Shown: in pieces, positions 48,001 through 61,900 of the stretch
Layout of the letters: each line of letters opens with the position of its first letter
Numbering within the stretch: the first letter of the stretch is position 1
Source: Climacteris rufus
Taxonomy: Eukaryota; Chordata; Aves; Passeriformes; Climacteridae
Reading direction: 5' to 3'
Assembly (NCBI GenBank): GCA_013398175.1
Contig: VZRZ01004219.1
Span: 280,307 to 344,306 of the forward strand
Length of the DNA stretch: 64,000 bases
The notes under the pieces: model-generated
Told to the model about the DNA's origin: nothing
Seen by the model: only the letters and a program-made list of their open reading frames with translations
Databases searched by the model: none
Program-made: the position numbers and the translations under genes

Positions 48001-51000
48001 TCATCCAAAGAAAATAATTTTTAATAATTTTCTTTAAGCTTCTCTTCTGACATCACTGAGTGGCAACAAGCTGGTTTCCCTTTCTCATGGAACTTAACTC
48101 TCTGTCCTGATGTTGGTTTTTTGACCCTCCACAAGAGTATTGCAAGAGCCCACTGGAATTTGTTCAAGCATGGGTGGTATGTACAAGTGCTGGAACCAGC
48201 TTAAAAGTCACAGCCTCCGTGGTGGAAAAAAGCAGTTCATATCTCACTATGGTCCTAAAAATAGCCTTGGTAGATAATAGAGAGTGGAAGATTGTTTTCA
48301 ATGGGTCTGAATGTACTGCATGCAGAAGTTGCTGGGGAAGGGTCACTGGTTTGTGGCATTCAAATGGTCAGCCTCAGCAACAGCACTCGCTGACTTAAAA
48401 TTATCTGTGACTTTCTGCACTGTGGCTGGTTCTACCTTTGTTTATATTCACACAACTCAGCTGGAAATGAGGCAAACTTAGGTTCATTAGATTAAAACAA
48501 ACACATGAACCAACTTCCTGAAGTCAAGTGAAACAGCTTTTCACTTTGATGAAAATACAGCTTTTTTTTTTTTTGCTCGTGCACGAATGATGATGCTAGC
48601 AGTGACTCAGCAGACATGGAGATTTGATATGGAAGTGGGCACCTACCACCTGCCATGCCCTTTGCCGGATGTTTAGATTTGGAGATATTTTTCTGTACAT
48701 GGTGGTCTTGATCAGGCTCTGTAAAAATAAATTCCACCCGTTTTGCTCTACTGAGCAGCTGAGAAGCTTGAAAAAAAAAGACAGACTTTTCTCTCACAGA
48801 TAGGACTGAATGTACAGAAACCTTTGCAACCATCATACTTTTGAAGTATTTATAGTTCAATTCCAGTTATTTGTATGAAACAAAAGCAAAGAAGCATGAA
48901 GTGTGTTGGAAAATACTTTATAATCTCTCTACACCAGTTCAGAGAGTGAGTATAAATCCTCTTTCCAGCAAATGGAAACCAGTAATTTATTGCAGCCTTG
49001 AAGAAAGCAATTTATTTCTCTACGCTTCCTGCCTAGCAAACTCTGCAAGCTGACTCACGGAGGGATGGGAAGCCAAAAGCTGTGCTCCCTCCTTTTTATC
49101 TGCTTCTGGAAGGCAAAGCAGCAATGGAGCTGGGGCTGTGCTTGTGCAGAGTGGTTTGGAGGTGCCTGGCAATACTAGAGGCTCACAACCGCTGTGCCAT
49201 ACACTTTGGAGAGAGTATTCTCTTTACCTGCTTCTGGCAGAGGCTGATATCAGAACTGGTGGTGCAGCCAGAAGTGGTTTCAGCCCATCTCTGATGGTCT
49301 TTCTCCCCCTCTGACCCCATGTGTGGGACTGTGCAGCCATTAGAGCTGCAGAAGAGATAATGAGGATGTTATTGGTGCATACAGACAGTACTGATCCCCA
49401 GAGGGGTCCATCACATGGCCTAGTTTTGAGCTGTGACCTTGGTGCTTGTGCATATATTTAGCTTTACATGTGCGAGCTGTCCCACAAAAGGTAATGGCCT
49501 GCTCACATGTGTGAAGTTAGGCATGTGCTAAAGTGTTTTGCCAGATTGGATACTGTGTCTATAGGGGTTTTGGGTGAACTTGAACCTGTTTTGTTGGGGT
49601 GAGAGGCTTTAGATTTCATTATTAGGAATCTGATATGTTACTCTGTCTGGGTGCAAGGCCTTGGAGTTATCTGAAATTCTCATTAAAACTAGAAGCTAGG
49701 AAAAATGCAAATTCCTTCACTAGTTAAGTTACTAAAAATACTATAATTAAATTATCTAAGTCTTAAACCCAGTAAAATATATTGAGAAAGTGTGGTAGAG
49801 GTATAAGTACAGTGTTTTGAGAGTACCAGAGGGACTAACAGCACTTTCTCTGCAGATATTGGGCTGGAATATTTGGAGTAGTTAATGTAGCTGATGTAAA
49901 AAAGCGTGTTGCTTTTGCTGTACTCTTGATTCATAGGCTGTGACCCTTAATAAATTTTGATGTTGCACACAGTGAAGCCGTTGCTTTCAGAGAAAGCAAG
50001 AAAAACAAGCAGGCAAGAAAGAAAGAAAAGGACCTTAAGAATGAACAAACAAGTTCTTTCATAAGGTATTTCTCAATTGACATTATTTCCTATTATGTTT
50101 TATTCAGTTTCATCATGCAGCAGTCTTGTAAGTGGGGTTTTGAAAAATGGAGCCAGCTTTGTCTGGTGTTAAAAGCATGAGTGCATTTTGAAAATGTGCT
50201 TTCTGGAGTATATTTCTGAGAGAAATACATGTCATGAAAGAAGTTATATTATTGCTATTTTAGAATACCTGAAAGAGAGGCTTGTTTTACAGTCTGATAC
50301 CATAACATACAGCTAGGGGTCTTATTTTGCTTAGAGATATGAAAACAATGAAACGTAAAAATACCTAGAATGTGACAGTGACTTATAATGCTTCTGTGAA
50401 ATGCTGAAAAAACTCAGCTGGGCCGTTCTTTTGTTTGTGTTGGTTTTTTCACATCAGTAGACTTGAGCCCAAGGTTTCTTGCTGATATGGTCTGAGCAGA
50501 CTGATGCAGGTGAAAGACACTTGAGTGTCAGAAATCCCCGTCTTAAAGGGTAAGAGCTGGAGCGAACACTGTCCTGCTGCTCCTGTAATCCTGCTTTGGG
50601 ATGCCACCTCTGACAGTGACAGTCTGCTGACACCAATCACTCACTGTTTGGCCTTTCAGAGCAAGGCTGTGCACTCCTGGTAGCCTTTGAAATGTGGAGT
50701 CTATCCACCTGGGGATTAGGTAGACCACCAGGCAGATGGCACGGGGTAAAAAGTACTTATTGAGATGCCTTTGAACCTTTCACTTTGCTGTGGTCTTCTG
50801 TGAGGAGAAAAATAGGAGTTGAACACAAGAAAGGTATCAGAAATCAGCTTTTTAATAGCCAGATGCTTTGTTGAACAAGGCATTTCTGTGGTGTGTTGCA
50901 GTTTGGGAGGGAGAGGCAGGGTACAGCACTTTCTGAGATACCGCTATCCTTGTTTTCTCTAGGAGTCATGTTGGCTTTCTGTTTCAATTTCCTCATCTTT

Positions 51001-53898
51001 TAGAAGTGGATGAATTGTGCCGTTTCACCACTTGCCTGTCAAGTTTTAATTAATAAATGGCTGCAGCTCAGAGGCAGTGCACATAGACAGTGATACTACT
51101 TTGTTATTACGTGCGAGTGAACCTCGCTTACATACGGAGTTCTTGTGCTGGTGACATACCAGGGCATTGCCTCCTCCACAGTGCTCCTGCTGTTTGTCAG
51201 GATTGCAGGGAGGGTCTGACAGTGGGCAGGTGGATATTTAGGGTTGCCTTGGCTCCGTTGACACAACTGGAGTAAAGATTTTTCACATCTGCGAGTGGTC
51301 TTTCCTCGTTTCCAAGCGCTGGTCGCTGTGATCTGAAGGAGCAGAGGGAGGAAAGAGAAAGTCTTGAATGTTAAAACCCAAGAGATGTGTTCAGCATGTA
51401 TTCTTTCCATATAGTGAGATGACACTTTGCAGCCTGGATGTGACTGACAAAATCCCAAGTACTTTGACTGAGCTGTTGAATTCTACTGCTGCCACTTGGA
51501 AGTGATGTTTTCAGGAGAGCTTAAGTACCCTCTGCAAAATTTGGGTAACATTTTAGGAATAGCCTTTATAAATTAAGGCTCCTAGGTGCATTAACCACTT
51601 TTCGGCATGGCTTGTGAGATTGCAAGCTCTCTGGTCCTGTTAAAAGATATGTTCCCAGGAAACACATCTCTTTACTTTAGAATATTAACCCAAACATATA
51701 TTTAGAAAGTGCCACCACACTTTTCAATCGCATCTGCATTTTTGTATCCAAAAATATATGTTTTCTTATATACCATTATTCCACAGAGGCCAGTTGCAGT
51801 AATTATGAGTAGATGTGCAAAAGTCCTGTCTGTGAAGCACACAGTCAAATTAGCAGGAGATTGGCATGTCCTCTGGGCTGCTGTTATTACTTTACCAGTT
51901 GTGAATGGGGAAGAATTTGCTCCCCTTTGTATATTTGACAATGAAACCCTTCTTAAATTCTTCCTCAGAGCCAAGTACAAGGCTGTCTTTTAATAAAAAA
52001 TGTGTTTTTACCCATGTCTATATTTATTTCTTGCAGGAATGCACATACTGCTCCAAGAGCCACCCACATCCTTCTGTATACAAGGGTGTATTTGCATTTG
52101 CAGTCAGTCCCAGTGCAAATGTGGGAAGGGGGAAAAAATCCAATGTCATCTTTAGAGCTGGTTGCCTTTTCCGTCTCTAGAATTACTTGGAGATTATCTT
52201 GGTCACTCATTCAGTTAAGAACTGTTGTATTACCTTTTCTAGAAATATGTGCCATATAAATAAGAACGTAGTTATGTTGTTACTTCAAAAATCTCTATCC
52301 CAAATGTTTGGGTCAAGAGGAAGAAAAGAATTGTTTTGGTTTTAACATGCAAATTGTTTTGTCCCTTGACTTCTGCTTTTTATTCTGCTGTCTCAAAGTA
52401 GGGGAGCACTTGAGCATGAACTTAATTTTAAGCACGTGCAGCAATTTTTGGGAATTCAAGGGGATGGGGCTTGTGCTTAATGCTTTTTTGAACAATGTTG
52501 CTTTTCAGAGTTGAAGGCTTTGTAGGAAACCTGATCCTTTAAACTGGCTCCTGTTCATGTACATTTCAATTTTATAATATTGTAAGTTTTTCTCTTCTTT
52601 CTTCAATATCCTTGATGCTACATCATATAATGAAAACAATACTGGTCATGCCACTTGCAATTACTGAAGTAGGCAGTGAAAACTTACTTTTCTGGAGGAA
52701 CTGGGAAAATCATGTAAATCACACATTTGCAAATGTTTTCCCAGGAGAAGTCCACAGTAGTTGGCAGCAAAGAATGACACAAGTTTGGTTTACCCATAAA
52801 AGGGTGATCATCTCAGCAGGTCAGGGATGTTTTTCAAAGACATATTGTTGATTTTAAGCTAGCTGGTAATTTATTATCTGAACTCTAGCTTAAAAAAATA
52901 ATGTAGGGCAAATATTGAGTATAATAAAGGCCATGCTGCCATTCAGTGTGCACAATGCCTTCACCTTCCCTCTCCCACCAGCTTCTTTGCATTGTTCCCT
53001 TCTGCATTTCTCATAGGGCATGAGATGACCTCCATGATTATTTATGGTGGTGTTCAGATAAGCCCTTTTTTCACAGGCAACACACATACGCACACTCACA
53101 AGGACTGTTATAATTTGAATTTATACTGTAAGTTCAACTATCACTTCCTCTGTTCCCACCCTGCCTTTTGGAAAGATACCCAGTCACATGATATGCTTGT
53201 AAAAGAGCTTGCTGATTGAGGAAGGATGCAGGAAGGATATGGTTTTGCAGTGATTGCATAAGTGTTGTGTAGGACCTGAAGCATTGGGTTTACATGAGGA
53301 TGAGTTTAGATGTGAATTTCAAAGATTTATTTCTTCTGATTTTTGAGTAAGTCATAACTCCTGAACAGTTTGCTTGCTTTAATGGACCGTGGACTAACCT
53401 GTGTTAATGGGATCCTCTGTGTATTAACATGGACAAATATCAGTATGTGATCAGTGCCCTGGATTCGCTGTCTCTGTTCCATCAGAGATCTCAAGCTTAT
53501 TTCAGAGAAATTGTCTCAAAGCTTCTGTTTGCAATTGTCAGATGCAATCATGTCTTAGCAAATGTACTTCCCATCAAAATCTCTTGGGGAGTTTTGCCAT
53601 TTGCCTCAGAAGGAGAGTAGTTAGGCTAGCACAGAGATCCTTCCAAAAGATGCTGTGTTCCCCCTCAGTGAGACCTGAAAAGCCTAAGACTTCATGCCAC
53701 CCATTACTGTAATGAGAGTATATTTAGTGCTATAAAACGAGGGAGCTGGAGCATTGAGGTTTGTATTTTAAAGCTTTGTTTTGGTCATTCCATGTTCTGC
53801 CAACATCTAACATCTGTATTTATTTTTTGAACTCTTCTTAGTGGATTAGATGCATCTGCTCAGTTCCAAGAATAATGCTTGATTTCCTGAATTTATAG

Positions 53899-54019
53899 GT
53901 TGCAATAAAGTCCATTCGTAAGGACAAAATTAAGGATGAACAAGATATGGTTCACATCAGACGGGAGATTGAGATCATGTCATCCCTCAGCCACCCTCAT
54001 ATCATCACCATATACGAAG
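53899..54019 (+). CDS. NUAK1: NUAK1 coding exon 2: catalytic lysine and alpha-C helix
   Basis: The exon encodes [20 protein letters not shown], then [20 protein letters not shown], plus the first base of the next codon. VAIK carries the ATP-anchoring lysine, and RREIEIM supplies the alpha-C helix glutamate that pairs with it in active kinases. By memory the human protein is nearly identical over this stretch, with S in place of T in IITIYE; the M in DEQDM favours NUAK1 over NUAK2. The acceptor is TTTATAG ending at 53898, with a weak pyrimidine tract. The donor is GTTAGT at 54020, leaving the exon in phase 1, which fits the expected next residue V (GTN). The following exon, which should start VFENKDK, is not in the window. 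Confidence 0.97.
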
Positions 54020-54744
54020 GTTAGTGAATGTGATTTTCCTCCCTGACTGCTCTGTTACGTTCTTGCAGACCTGATGTTCATGTTTCTTGAGATCCTGCCC
54101 CAGACAAACCCTTACTCCTTGTGTAACCCATCCCTTGCCAACGAGACTGCCTTGAGCACTGCCTTCCCTCTGAACTACCAGTGTTTCCCAGATGCATAAG
54201 CCTTTGCTTGGAAGAACTGCTTCTTGTGTGAGTAAAGCACTGTGTAGATGGCAGGTGGGAAATGCTTGGATGTATCACCTCATCTCTGTGCCTCCACGGG
54301 ACAGTTCAGTTTCATTTCACCCTCACTCATGAACCAGCCTGATGTCTGTTTCTGTTCTGAGCCCCTAAACCAGTCCTTGTATGCTTTATTTTCCCTGGAC
54401 TGGACCAGATCTTACCTGCTCTAGGATTTTGGGCCTCCCTTACCTGCAGTTAAAGTTGGCACTTCTGTCATTGCAGCTTTTCCCCCCTGAAGCCCAGCAT
54501 CTGCTTCCTGTCCAATTCTGCACACTTTCCTGTCAGTCTGGTGGCTGGCTTATCATTCCTGTTTCCTTAGCCTTTCTTCCCCCTCTAACTCCTTTCTTCC
54601 TGGGACACAGCTAGGAAGTCTGCTAATTCCTGCCTCCTGGAGCTGCTCCCTGGTCTTCCAGCAAGGAGCAGGAAGCCAGGGGCATTCCTCCCTGATTTGC
54701 CAGTTTGTTTATATGTTTATAGAGTGTCACCCTGTAGTAAAATC

Positions 54745-54798
54745 CCTTCCTTCCTGCCTTCCTTCTTGCCTTCCTTCTTGCCTGCCTGCCTGCCTTCC
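54745..54798 (+). repeat. CCTT/CTTG pyrimidine-rich tetranucleotide repeat
   Basis: Units of CCTT, CCTG and CTTG run for about 54 bases and include a 12-base unit, CCTTCCTTCTTG, repeated twice head to tail. Open frames that cross it on either strand are low-complexity artefacts. Confidence 0.9.
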
Positions 54799-57700
54799 CC
54801 AGCCAAAAGATCTGTTGCTGCAAGGATGACGGCTGCATGTTGGACCTGGGATGTAGATTCCACAGGTTCAGAGGGACCTGGTCAGGCAGCTTTGTCCCTG
54901 GAGATTACCCCTTTTCCTTGTGCAGAACAGGCAGCTGGAATTTAGCCCCGCATATTTACATAGCTGTGAGGTAAATGCACAAGGTGATGAGATGTGGATG
55001 GCAGCTCTGCTCTGAGAGCTGATACAGCTGATTAAAACAAGGGCTGTCTTGGCGTACTGTTACAGTATCGCATATTGAGTTATTCAAAAGCATGTTCTTG
55101 TGCTTGAAAAGAGATGAGTATCTGTCTTTTTATTGAATAAACTCATAAAAGGATCTGGGAACAGAAAAGGGGAGGGATGCTGTGTCAGCATGTGGGTTGC
55201 AAATGGTACAAAAGTTACTTAAAATGTGGATGGAAACTCAGGAAGAAAAAATATTAAGCATGCTGTGGTCCTTGGACCAATTGCCCTTCTCATCCTTACT
55301 TTAAATAGTTTTTACTGAGTTAAAACATTTGTAAAAGTTAAAAAGATTACAGCATTTTTAGGAAGGAGACAGTAAAGTCCTGTGGGAGCAAAACTTCCCT
55401 CTCTGGCCCTGTGGTGGGAGGAGCAGGGCTTCTGCAGCAGAACCAGCCGAGCTCCATGGTGGAGAGTTCATCCTGTCTGCAGGAGATCGAGCACCTATGC
55501 CAGGTGATGGTGTGTTTTCCAAGCAGTCAGAGTCAGTATTTGGCCTTTAATAGCCAGTGCAGTAACTTAGATGTGGTAGCACTGGGAAGATGCATGGTTG
55601 GGCAACTGAACCCATGGGATCAGTCATGTACTGCCCAGAGGTGAAGGGTGTGAGCTCAAGGGCCCTTGAGCATGTGCTTCATTCGAAGCTGAAGAGTACT
55701 TGTGGTGAAGTTAAGGGACTACATCTAAGACTGAAGTATTTGTATCCTCCTGAAGCTGGATTTTAAACACATGGCTATTCCTCTTGAGTGATGCATAGAG
55801 TGATAATACTGCTATCCCCAGCACAAAATGTTGTGTTCACTAAATTCTAAGTGATGGTCTTAATCTCACCAAATTTAAGCAATCCAACATTTATGCAGTT
55901 GGTGTATGCTACAAGTCTAGTGTCCCTTTTTAGTCAAGAGAGATCAGCGTCTTCCCAGGGTGGTTGGCTCCCTCCTGGGAGATGTTTTTTCAGATAGGTG
56001 GGACAAATGACATATTGAAGGCCCCTGCTGGAGTCTAGCTGCCTAAGTTAGGTCAGAGGCTTAACTTTGAAACTGAAGCCACCCTAGAGCTATTTTTCTC
56101 CTCTCTCACAGATTTTTACTGTAGGTTTTCAGACTGCCACTGCACGTCTGACAGCGTTTTCAGTAGGTGCCAGGTTGCACAGATACACCTAGCATGGACA
56201 ATGCTGTATATCCCTGTAATATCTTTGAAAGCTCTTTGTATTGCATTTACAAACGTGTTTTCCTTAAGTAGCACCCTTGTTTAGGTATCCTTTTGACCTT
56301 CCCGCTAAAAGCAATTAACCTCTGAATTTGTCAACTAGATGTAAACACAAGCTTATCTTTTTATTGATACCAAGCAAATTCAGATGTGTGGAAACAAAGC
56401 TTTCCAATTTAGAGGTATCTTTTTGTAACCTAATCAAAATGCATGTACCTTGCCCATTACTGTCAGGGCAGAAGTACAGTTGTGACTCTAAAGAAATTCC
56501 ATCCTCTCAGCAGGGCTGTAATTGGCAATCAGTCGAGTGTGGCTGTGAGGGAAGTGCTCTTTCGAGTGACTTTAAACTCCTTGAAAGGGATTGGATAAAC
56601 GAAGTTGGCCTTGCTGGCAGTGTTCTGATTTCAGCACATAAATTTTAATTGATAGAATAATGCCTCTGTCCATTCATCTGTCTGCCTCTCCCCTGCCCCC
56701 AGCCCTTCCTCTGCCCTGTTTCTTTTTTGCCTTGAAAACTCCAGGATTTTATAATAAAGCCTTTGAGAGCTAACATATTTTTCCAGGGGTAGCCTGAGTG
56801 CAAAAACTACCTCATCTGGCAATACTTTATAAAAGTTAAACCAGGGAAAGAACATTCTGCAAACATTTAAACACGTGTTGGGCCAATCATGAGGGTGAAG
56901 TTACACTTGGTACTTTCAGAGTGAGCTCTTGAGTCTTTGTAGTGTGAAATACAGTTGTCTACGTGACTGTTTCTGTGCTGGAAGAGTTGTCCTTGGTCAG
57001 CATAACCATACAGAGAAGTCTGCCCCTTTGCAAATTGTACCTAAAATGAACAGACTGTTAGCTAACATGTTTGTAGAAATATTTTAATGAAGATATTCCC
57101 TGAAGAATGAATAAATATTAGGGTCAAAGTTTGGTGCCAGTGGAACATGGTGGCATTAACATAAACGAGTAACTGAAGGAAAGCGTGTGCTGAAGTGCTT
57201 CGCTGCATGGAGGCCAGGATGCTTATAACAGTGCTGGATCCTTTGCATCAAAAAGGCACAATATGGGTCTCCTAAGTAAGATGCACTTCTTACTTTTTTT
57301 CCTAGGTTGCATTTTTGGTACTCTTAAGAAAAAGCACAGAGATTCTCCATCATGTGTCTTCCAGTCCACAGTGGCTTGAGCTAGGTTGCATGCTTTGGTT
57401 AATCAGGAAAGTGGATCAGCTCTACTGTACTTTCAAACCCCAAAGGCAACGGGAGAAGAGCTGACAGTGTGTAACAGCAGTGGCATAGTATTCTAGGATA
57501 CTCACTGTGCTTGCCAAATACATGTTTTTGATCTCACATTTTGTGCCAGACTTCCTGCAACGAAAGGCAAACGTACGTTTGGTGTTTAAGACACGCATAG
57601 TGTCTTAACTCCAGGGTGGGGAGTTGTGTCAGTCAAGTCTCCATATCACCAGCAAAAGCAGCTGCATTGTCAGAAATGTGCCTGTGTTGAGGTGTGTGGA

Positions 57701-58079
57701 TGTCAGCCATTGCTGACAAACTTCATCCCTGCAGCAGCAGCGGCTCAGCAAGTGCCCCCAGCCGTGGGCTGCATGTGCACCTGGGGTGGGGCCAGCAGCC
57801 GGGGCAGCTCGCACCATCCTCGGCTTTGTGCCTGGGCAACACAGATCTCAGGCTGGCTGTCCCAGCCTCTGCTATCTCCTGGTTTTCAGACATAATCAAA
57901 ACGAACTTTGGTGCCAAATGACCCCACCCCTTCTGTGTGCAAAACACCTGAAAAAGTCACGAGTCCCTTAAAACATTACATGGATGACTGGGCTTTAATC
58001 AAGAATACTGGAAGCTGGAAGGCTGGAATTATTCTATTCTTTTTTTTATTTGGCCAAGAGAAAGTACTTAAGCAGTGAT

Positions 58080-58980
58080 ACTATTTAACCACAGTTCTAA
58101 TTGATTTCCTCTAATTATGTAGGCATTTGACCTTCGAGTGCTTTATTCTCATTGTTTTCAGTTGATAACATCCAAGAACATAAAGTAATATTTCAGGTGT
58201 CTGGAGATAGTAATGAAACAAGAATAAACAAATGTAACTCTTTAGTTACCATGTCCCAGCTTTATGAACTTCCTGTCAGTCAGGATGATCACCTAAACAG
58301 CACTTCGTGGGACATGACATAAACTTAAATGTGTGAGATCACTGGCAGGTCCAATTCAAATGTTAAACTGATTGCCAGCAGTGATAGAATTTATTTATTT
58401 CTATCTTCCCATTTACAGAGTGCTGCCACAGGACTACCATATTTACCAATATAAATATTTGCTTGTCTGATGTTCCTTGGCAGTTTTAATCATAATTCAA
58501 ATAAAAGGGAGTTAGCTCTTGTATTCTTTGCTGAAACAAAGACAATTAGTATAACGTTGTTGTGGCCAAATTAGAAACTGCCATTTTTCCTTCTTTTTAA
58601 AGAGCAAACCATCACAATCTGCATATCCTCAGTCTTTGAGAAGCAACCTCACCAAGGGTAATGGTTCTCATTCTGATTTAATCTCACTGGGGAATAAATT
58701 ATAGCATACTGTCTGATTTAAAAAGATTATTGCAGGATCTTAACTACATTCCTTTAATTTAAAAGGAGATGCAATTTGGCTGAATAAGGCCATAATTCAG
58801 GAAAACAATTTAACACAAGCTTAGCGTTAAAACACATACTTTATATCTTGCTATCTTCAATTATAATTAAGCACATGCGTAAATTTATGTGGTTTTTCTC
58901 ATTGCACCTTGGATATTTTCATGTCTGCTGAATGCTCTATTAAAAACAGTAATAAAATACTACTACTAATTAAAAAAAAA
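58080..58980. other. AT-rich, low-CpG stretch in NUAK1 intron 2 (possible conserved non-coding element)
   Basis: About 900 bases with very few CpG and no open frame of note. There are several TAAT/ATTA cores (such as CTAATTATG near 58111 and TTATAATTAAG near 58860) and only a terminal A run at about 58969-58982 as simple sequence. Composition and motif content resemble vertebrate developmental enhancers, but this cannot be shown without alignment. Confidence 0.22.
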
Positions 58981-61900
58981 AAGCCAAGGTGCTGTAAAGC
59001 AGTCAAGAACACAAAAGCTGAAGCAGGCTGAATTTCTAAGGTAAAAGACAGTTTTCAGTACTTGCATGTCTTTTTGAAGAATAATTCGAGCCTTATTACA
59101 CAAGTGAGGTAATTGGGTCATACGTGAATTTTCTGAATGAAAAGGTTATTCTAGTCTGCATCTCCAAAATTAAAAACATGCTCTCTTGTTCTTTTGATTT
59201 GGCTGACCTTTAATAAAAGAGCATTTTGTAGCAGTGGAAAGGTACTTCTGTCTGCGGCTGTTAGGAGAGTAATAAAAATACCACTGAATGGAAAGACACC
59301 AGATGGAAGGAATGTCAACATACTGGAACTAATTTAGGAGATTGCTCTGATAGAGAGCAAAGGCATGAGGAGAATTCAAATGGTTCCAGTGCGAAGAGAT
59401 TGGCTGCCCCTCTTAAACTAACAAACTAAAATCCTTACCCCAGGGTTACATGTAAACCAAATGGAATCAGCCCACAAGGAGGTAGTCCTTTAAGGGGAGG
59501 AAAAAATCCACCCCCTCGGCACTTACTCTGACTTCAGTATTCTGTAAGCTTGGAGGAAAGGCAAAAGCCGCCTACTTTTTTCTGATTTTGGTAGTAAGTC
59601 CAAAGTGAACTGTCCTAATAGAGAGGTGTACAGTGTACCCTTAAATCTTTCTGATTGATGTTTGCAAAACCATGCCCCTGTGAGCTTTCAACAATTTTAG
59701 GGTGAAGCACATCTTAGTATTGAACAACTGTAATGAGTATGCTCATTTGGTGTCAGATTTGCCCTATGTATTTCAGAAGAGGTGACTTTGGTGTAGCTAG
59801 AGGGAAGAATTTGGCAGTAGGGTTGAAAAGAAGAGTGCTGATGAGCGAGAGGTCACCCAACACTATTTGGAAAATGGAAAGCTGTAGATAGAAGCTGAGT
59901 TCATAATTTCACAGCCTCTAAATATAAATAAGTGGAGAGATTATATCCAAGAATTATTGCTCTAGTAGAACAACCTGTGAAAGAGAGACAGATTGTTGAT
60001 GTTAGAAAATGTACTTTGTCCCAGGTATGTCTTTGATAGTAAGAAGTTTCACATTTATATTCTTCAGTGAACTTTGAAGTCAGCAGATTTGGTTTCAATT
60101 ATCAGCATAGAAGTATAGAACCTTTTTCCTGCCACTTTTAAAAGAGAAACTAACAAATGCATTAGAGCTAAGGGAGGAGTTTAAAGAAAAGTTGTATGAA
60201 ATCTTTCTTTGACCACTGCATCTTAAGCACCCTTTGCTGCTCAGGTTACCAAGGCTTTTGGGGTGACCAGACCAAGCCCAAGCACTCTTGTATCCCTCTG
60301 GAAAATGCTGTTTCTCCACGTTGCTGTGGCCAGTGTTGTAGTACTTTGCTCATCTCCTGGGGATACAATCACGTTGTTACTCGCACCTCGAGGTACATGC
60401 TGTTCCTGGTTCCTGATGTGCTCTCACACTGCTGTCCCTGTTTCCTCCCCTGTGGCCACATGAAGTGCAGTCATCTTTGAAGTCAACCCTTCAACTGGCA
60501 GGCACAGTCTGCCAAGGAGTACCAGCAGTTTGCAACCACTGCTCTGCAACACATGACCACTATGGCTGAGGTAGTGCAGCAGCCCTCCCACCACACCGAG
60601 GTCTGTGTGCTGCAGCTCTCTCAGTGAAACTCAGCTTGCAGAGTGGTGAGAATAAACACAGTGCCTCAGAAATAAATGACACACAGCCAGTAGCAAACAT
60701 TTCTCCTGCTGCTGTCTCCTCTATTATGTGGAGCTCATGCCCTGTATCTAAGCAACCCCCATCTCTTGATTTTTGACTGACAGGCCATCTCTCCTGGTGT
60801 CCATGTCTGTGTGTTGATACTGACAGTTCTCCACTTATCTTACTTGGCCAGCTGTTTGCAGAGTACTGATGGCTTGAAAGAAGCTAGAGCACCCCCACTT
60901 TACTTGTACATGGCCTCGTTCCCATGACCTTGCTCAGGGTTGAGCAGCAGGCTTGTATGACACAGCCATCCTAGAAGTGGCAAGCTTTGGGATGTTCCTG
61001 GGGTGCAGCATCCTGCCCAAGCCGTGCTTCTCTGTTGGCAGTAGGTGCGGCCAGGGTTCAGGCACACTTCTAGGTGGGGGTGAGTTTCAGAATGAATATG
61101 CAGTAGGATGGCAGGTAATAAATCATCTGCAACAGAAACAAAGAGTGAAACAAGCAGTCCCAGAAGCTATATGGAGGCAACCTGTCCGTCATCAGCCCAC
61201 GGGTTACAGCGCAGGTGCTAACAGCGCGGTATATTTATTACCTCATTATTATTTGCAATAGGTCAATCCAGCCTTTAATTAATGCCCTCCTCTCTTACCC
61301 CAGCCGTTTCTTGAGCATATATTTATAAAACTACATGCTGTGCTTAGAAGGGAAATTCAGAAGTGCCTGTGTGAAACCTGCCTGACATCCGAAATACTGC
61401 TGTGAAAATTCGCGGTGTACTCGGCTGATGGTCTGAGACTTGCCAGAATACCACCTTGTCATATGCCCAATAGTATTGACCACTGAATTCCTCTTTAAGA
61501 CTGTGTGTGTGTATAGACATAATCCCACTGCTTTTCAACTTCCTTCAATCACAGCTCTTTATTTTAGATTTTTTTGTCTGCTATTCAGTTCCCTCTCTGC
61601 AGGAAAGTAGCTGCGTGCCCACTCGTGAAGTTCAGCTGATATGGTGGAGCTGCTCTGAAGTGAAATGATGCAGTTGTAAAAAAATACTTCCCTGTTCACC
61701 TCTGTTCCTTTGTGGAGACATACATTTCTGTTTAATTCTGTAATCATTCAGCTCAGCTGATGCTGAGGAGGCCTCTGTAATGTCATCTAAGTGCAAGGAT
61801 AGTTTCCTTCTCACAGTGCTCCCTCATGAAGAAGAATGTGCCAGTAAACTGAAAGCCAAATACGAGTTACTGGAACGATTCTATTCTCATTGATTCTAGT

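Larger units (their letters stand above)
31010..53898 (+). other. NUAK1: NUAK1 intron 1 (22.9 kb)
   Basis: The intron begins with donor GTAAGG and ends with TTTCCTGAATTTATAG, separating glycine-loop exon 1 from catalytic-lysine exon 2. I see no other gene inside. GC-rich sequence at 31070-31230 belongs to the promoter CpG island, and a second GC-rich patch lies at about 35590-35860. T-rich tracts near 41507-41532 and 45018-45066 end in AG and resemble splice acceptors. Many open frames of 60-177 codons on both strands lack homology and are treated as chance. A long first intron in a developmentally regulated kinase gene is a typical place for enhancers. Confidence 0.93.
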
